A stretch of DNA of 32,408 nucleotides from Massilibacteroides sp. (GTDB lineage Bacteria > Bacteroidota > Bacteroidia > Bacteroidales > Tannerellaceae), in NCBI GenBank assembly GCA_028708075.1, contig JAQVZS010000004.1, forward strand, positions 1 through 32,408. Reading direction: 5' to 3'. The notes below the pieces were generated by a model that did no database searches, was not told where the DNA came from, and saw nothing but the letters and a program-made list of their open reading frames with translations. A program made the translations under genes and the position numbers. This document shows positions 31,361 through 32,408 of this stretch, in pieces (the stretch's first letter is position 1; each line of letters begins with the position of its first letter).

Positions 31361-32408
31361 ATGAATCTCCCGAATGGATATATACTTCAACAAGGGAAAT
31401 ATAAATTAATGCAAGTGGTAGGCCAGGGTGGTTTTGGCATAACCTACAGTGGCGTTTGGTTCACCGAAGTAAAAGGCCCTTTAGGTACGCTGAAAACGGA
31501 AGTCCCAGTCTGCATTAAAGAATATTTCTTTAAGGATTATTGTTTCCGTGATCAGGAGTCGAATGCAATAAAAGTACATTCGGAAACGGGTAAACTGTTA
31601 TTCGAAAAATTTAAGGAAAAATTAATTAAAGAGGCTAAAATTCTTTCGGATGTCTCACATCCGTATGTCGTTAAAGTTTTGGAAGTCTTTGAAGAGAACA
31701 ACACAGCCTATATTGTTATGGAGTATATTTCCGGATGTTCCTTAAAATATATGTTGGAAAAAAATGGAAGACTTCCTGAAAACAAAATACTGAAATACAC
31801 CAGACAGATTGGAGAAGCACTTCGCTTTGTTCACGAAAAAAATATTCTTCATCTAGACATCAAACCCAGCAACATTCTGATAAATCAAAATGATGATGCA
31901 AAACTAATTGATTTTGGAGTCAGCAAACGGTATGATATCGAATCTCAGGAAACAAGTACAACTATATTGACTTTATCCAAAGGTTTTGCCTCCATTGAAC
32001 AATATGACGACGAAGGAATGCGAAATTTCTCACCTTGTCCAGATATCTATTCCTTGGGGGCTACGATGTATTATTTGGCAACAGGTAAAATCCCGACAGA
32101 ATCCATACTGCGGGCTGCGCGTCCTTTAATCAAACCTTCTGAAATTAATCCTGAAATTAGCTCGAAAACGGAAATTGCGATACTTAAGGCAATGGAAATC
32201 ATCCCGGATAATCGCTTTCAATCTGCTCAAGAAATGTTGGATTCATTGGATATTCCTAAGGAAGAATATTCAATGAATTCGCTAAGAGAAATTTTGATTA
32301 ATAAAGATGAGGAAACAATTTTATTTAATAAAATACCTTTAGAAAAACCAATTCTAAAAGTTGATGCGAAAAAGAAAAAAAGAACTATTTTGGCAGGATT
32401 ACTCATTG
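31361..32408 (+). CDS. Hanks-type Ser/Thr kinase, cut by the window end
   Basis: Partial; 349 residues are visible and no stop is reached. The glycine loop is GQGGFGITYSG (21-31), the ATP-anchoring Lys is K53 (VCIKEY) with partner E91, and the catalytic loop is HLDIKPSNIL with D166. The metal site is DFG at 184-186, followed by SKGFASIEQY and DIYSLGATMYYLATG. The residue before the catalytic Asp is Leu instead of Arg, so it is a non-RD kinase. After a linker, KKKK (337-340) and a hydrophobic stretch begin, probably a membrane segment leading to an unseen C-terminal part. Start ATG 31361 follows a GAAAGAG ribosome site. It is the likely writer for the FHA readers and PP2C eraser upstream. Confidence 0.92.
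   Translation, partial: MNLPNGYILQQGKYKLMQVVGQGGFGITYSGVWFTEVKGPLGTLKTEVPVCIKEYFFKDYCFRDQESNAIKVHSETGKLLFEKFKEKLIKEAKILSDVSHPYVVKVLEVFEENNTAYIVMEYISGCSLKYMLEKNGRLPENKILKYTRQIGEALRFVHEKNILHLDIKPSNILINQNDDAKLIDFGVSKRYDIESQETSTTILTLSKGFASIEQYDDEGMRNFSPCPDIYSLGATMYYLATGKIPTESILRAARPLIKPSEINPEISSKTEIAILKAMEIIPDNRFQSAQEMLDSLDIPKEEYSMNSLREILINKDEETILFNKIPLEKPILKVDAKKKKRTILAGLLI

Noticed and set aside
1..32408. CRISPR array, rRNA, riboswitch or complete insertion sequence
   Set aside because: I found no regularly spaced repeats, rRNA segments or transposase gene; riboswitches were not evident by eye and would need a covariance search.

Overview
The window looks like a chromosomal segment of a Bacteroidota species, most likely order Bacteroidales. 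Three things point there: promoters of the form TTTG-N19/20-TAnnTTTG (the primary sigma factor type of Bacteroides), a FecI/FecR pair next to STN and carboxypeptidase-regulatory-like proteins, and lipoproteins typical of the group. I cannot name the genus from sequence alone.

Layout. (1) 297-5755: a CzcB/CzcA/TolC-type divalent metal efflux operon, closed by a strong two-way terminator. (2) 6022-9438: envelope genes. Two leftward lipoproteins, one DUF5036-like, diverge from a rightward TetR regulator, DUF2271-like lipoprotein and beta-barrel operon. (3) 9520-15788: an accessory patchwork of single genes: GNAT acetyltransferases, a DJ-1/PfpI protein, ClbS/DfsB, SIMPL, a nonsense-interrupted gene and an ATPase-nuclease of DUF234 type. 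Several gene scraps lie between them. A 151-bp near-identical direct repeat carrying a small Cys/His protein bounds most of this patchwork. (4) 15789-23882: a second RND pump (AcrA/AcrB/OprM type) followed closely by a LytS-like histidine kinase, a LytTR response regulator and a GNAT enzyme, all rightward. (5) 23977-24049: tRNA-Phe on the minus strand with its own promoter and terminator. (6) 24146-28434, leftward: a secreted CpD protein, ECF sigma factor, FecR anti-sigma and an STN-CpD protein. (7) 28608 to the right edge: a LytTR-only regulator, an FHA/membrane/zinc-ribbon protein, a very acidic 81-residue protein, a zinc-ribbon/FHA protein, a PP2C phosphatase and a Hanks-type kinase cut by the window end.

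The two most interesting systems are the phosphorylation locus at the right end and the sigma/anti-sigma locus beside it. The phosphorylation locus has writer, eraser and two readers around an Asp-rich small protein. The sigma locus has two paralogous CpD proteins but no TonB receptor barrel within the window. The next most interesting features are a 20-bp perfect inverted repeat with a third half-site around the ATPase promoter, and the Trp-to-amber interrupted gene beside it.
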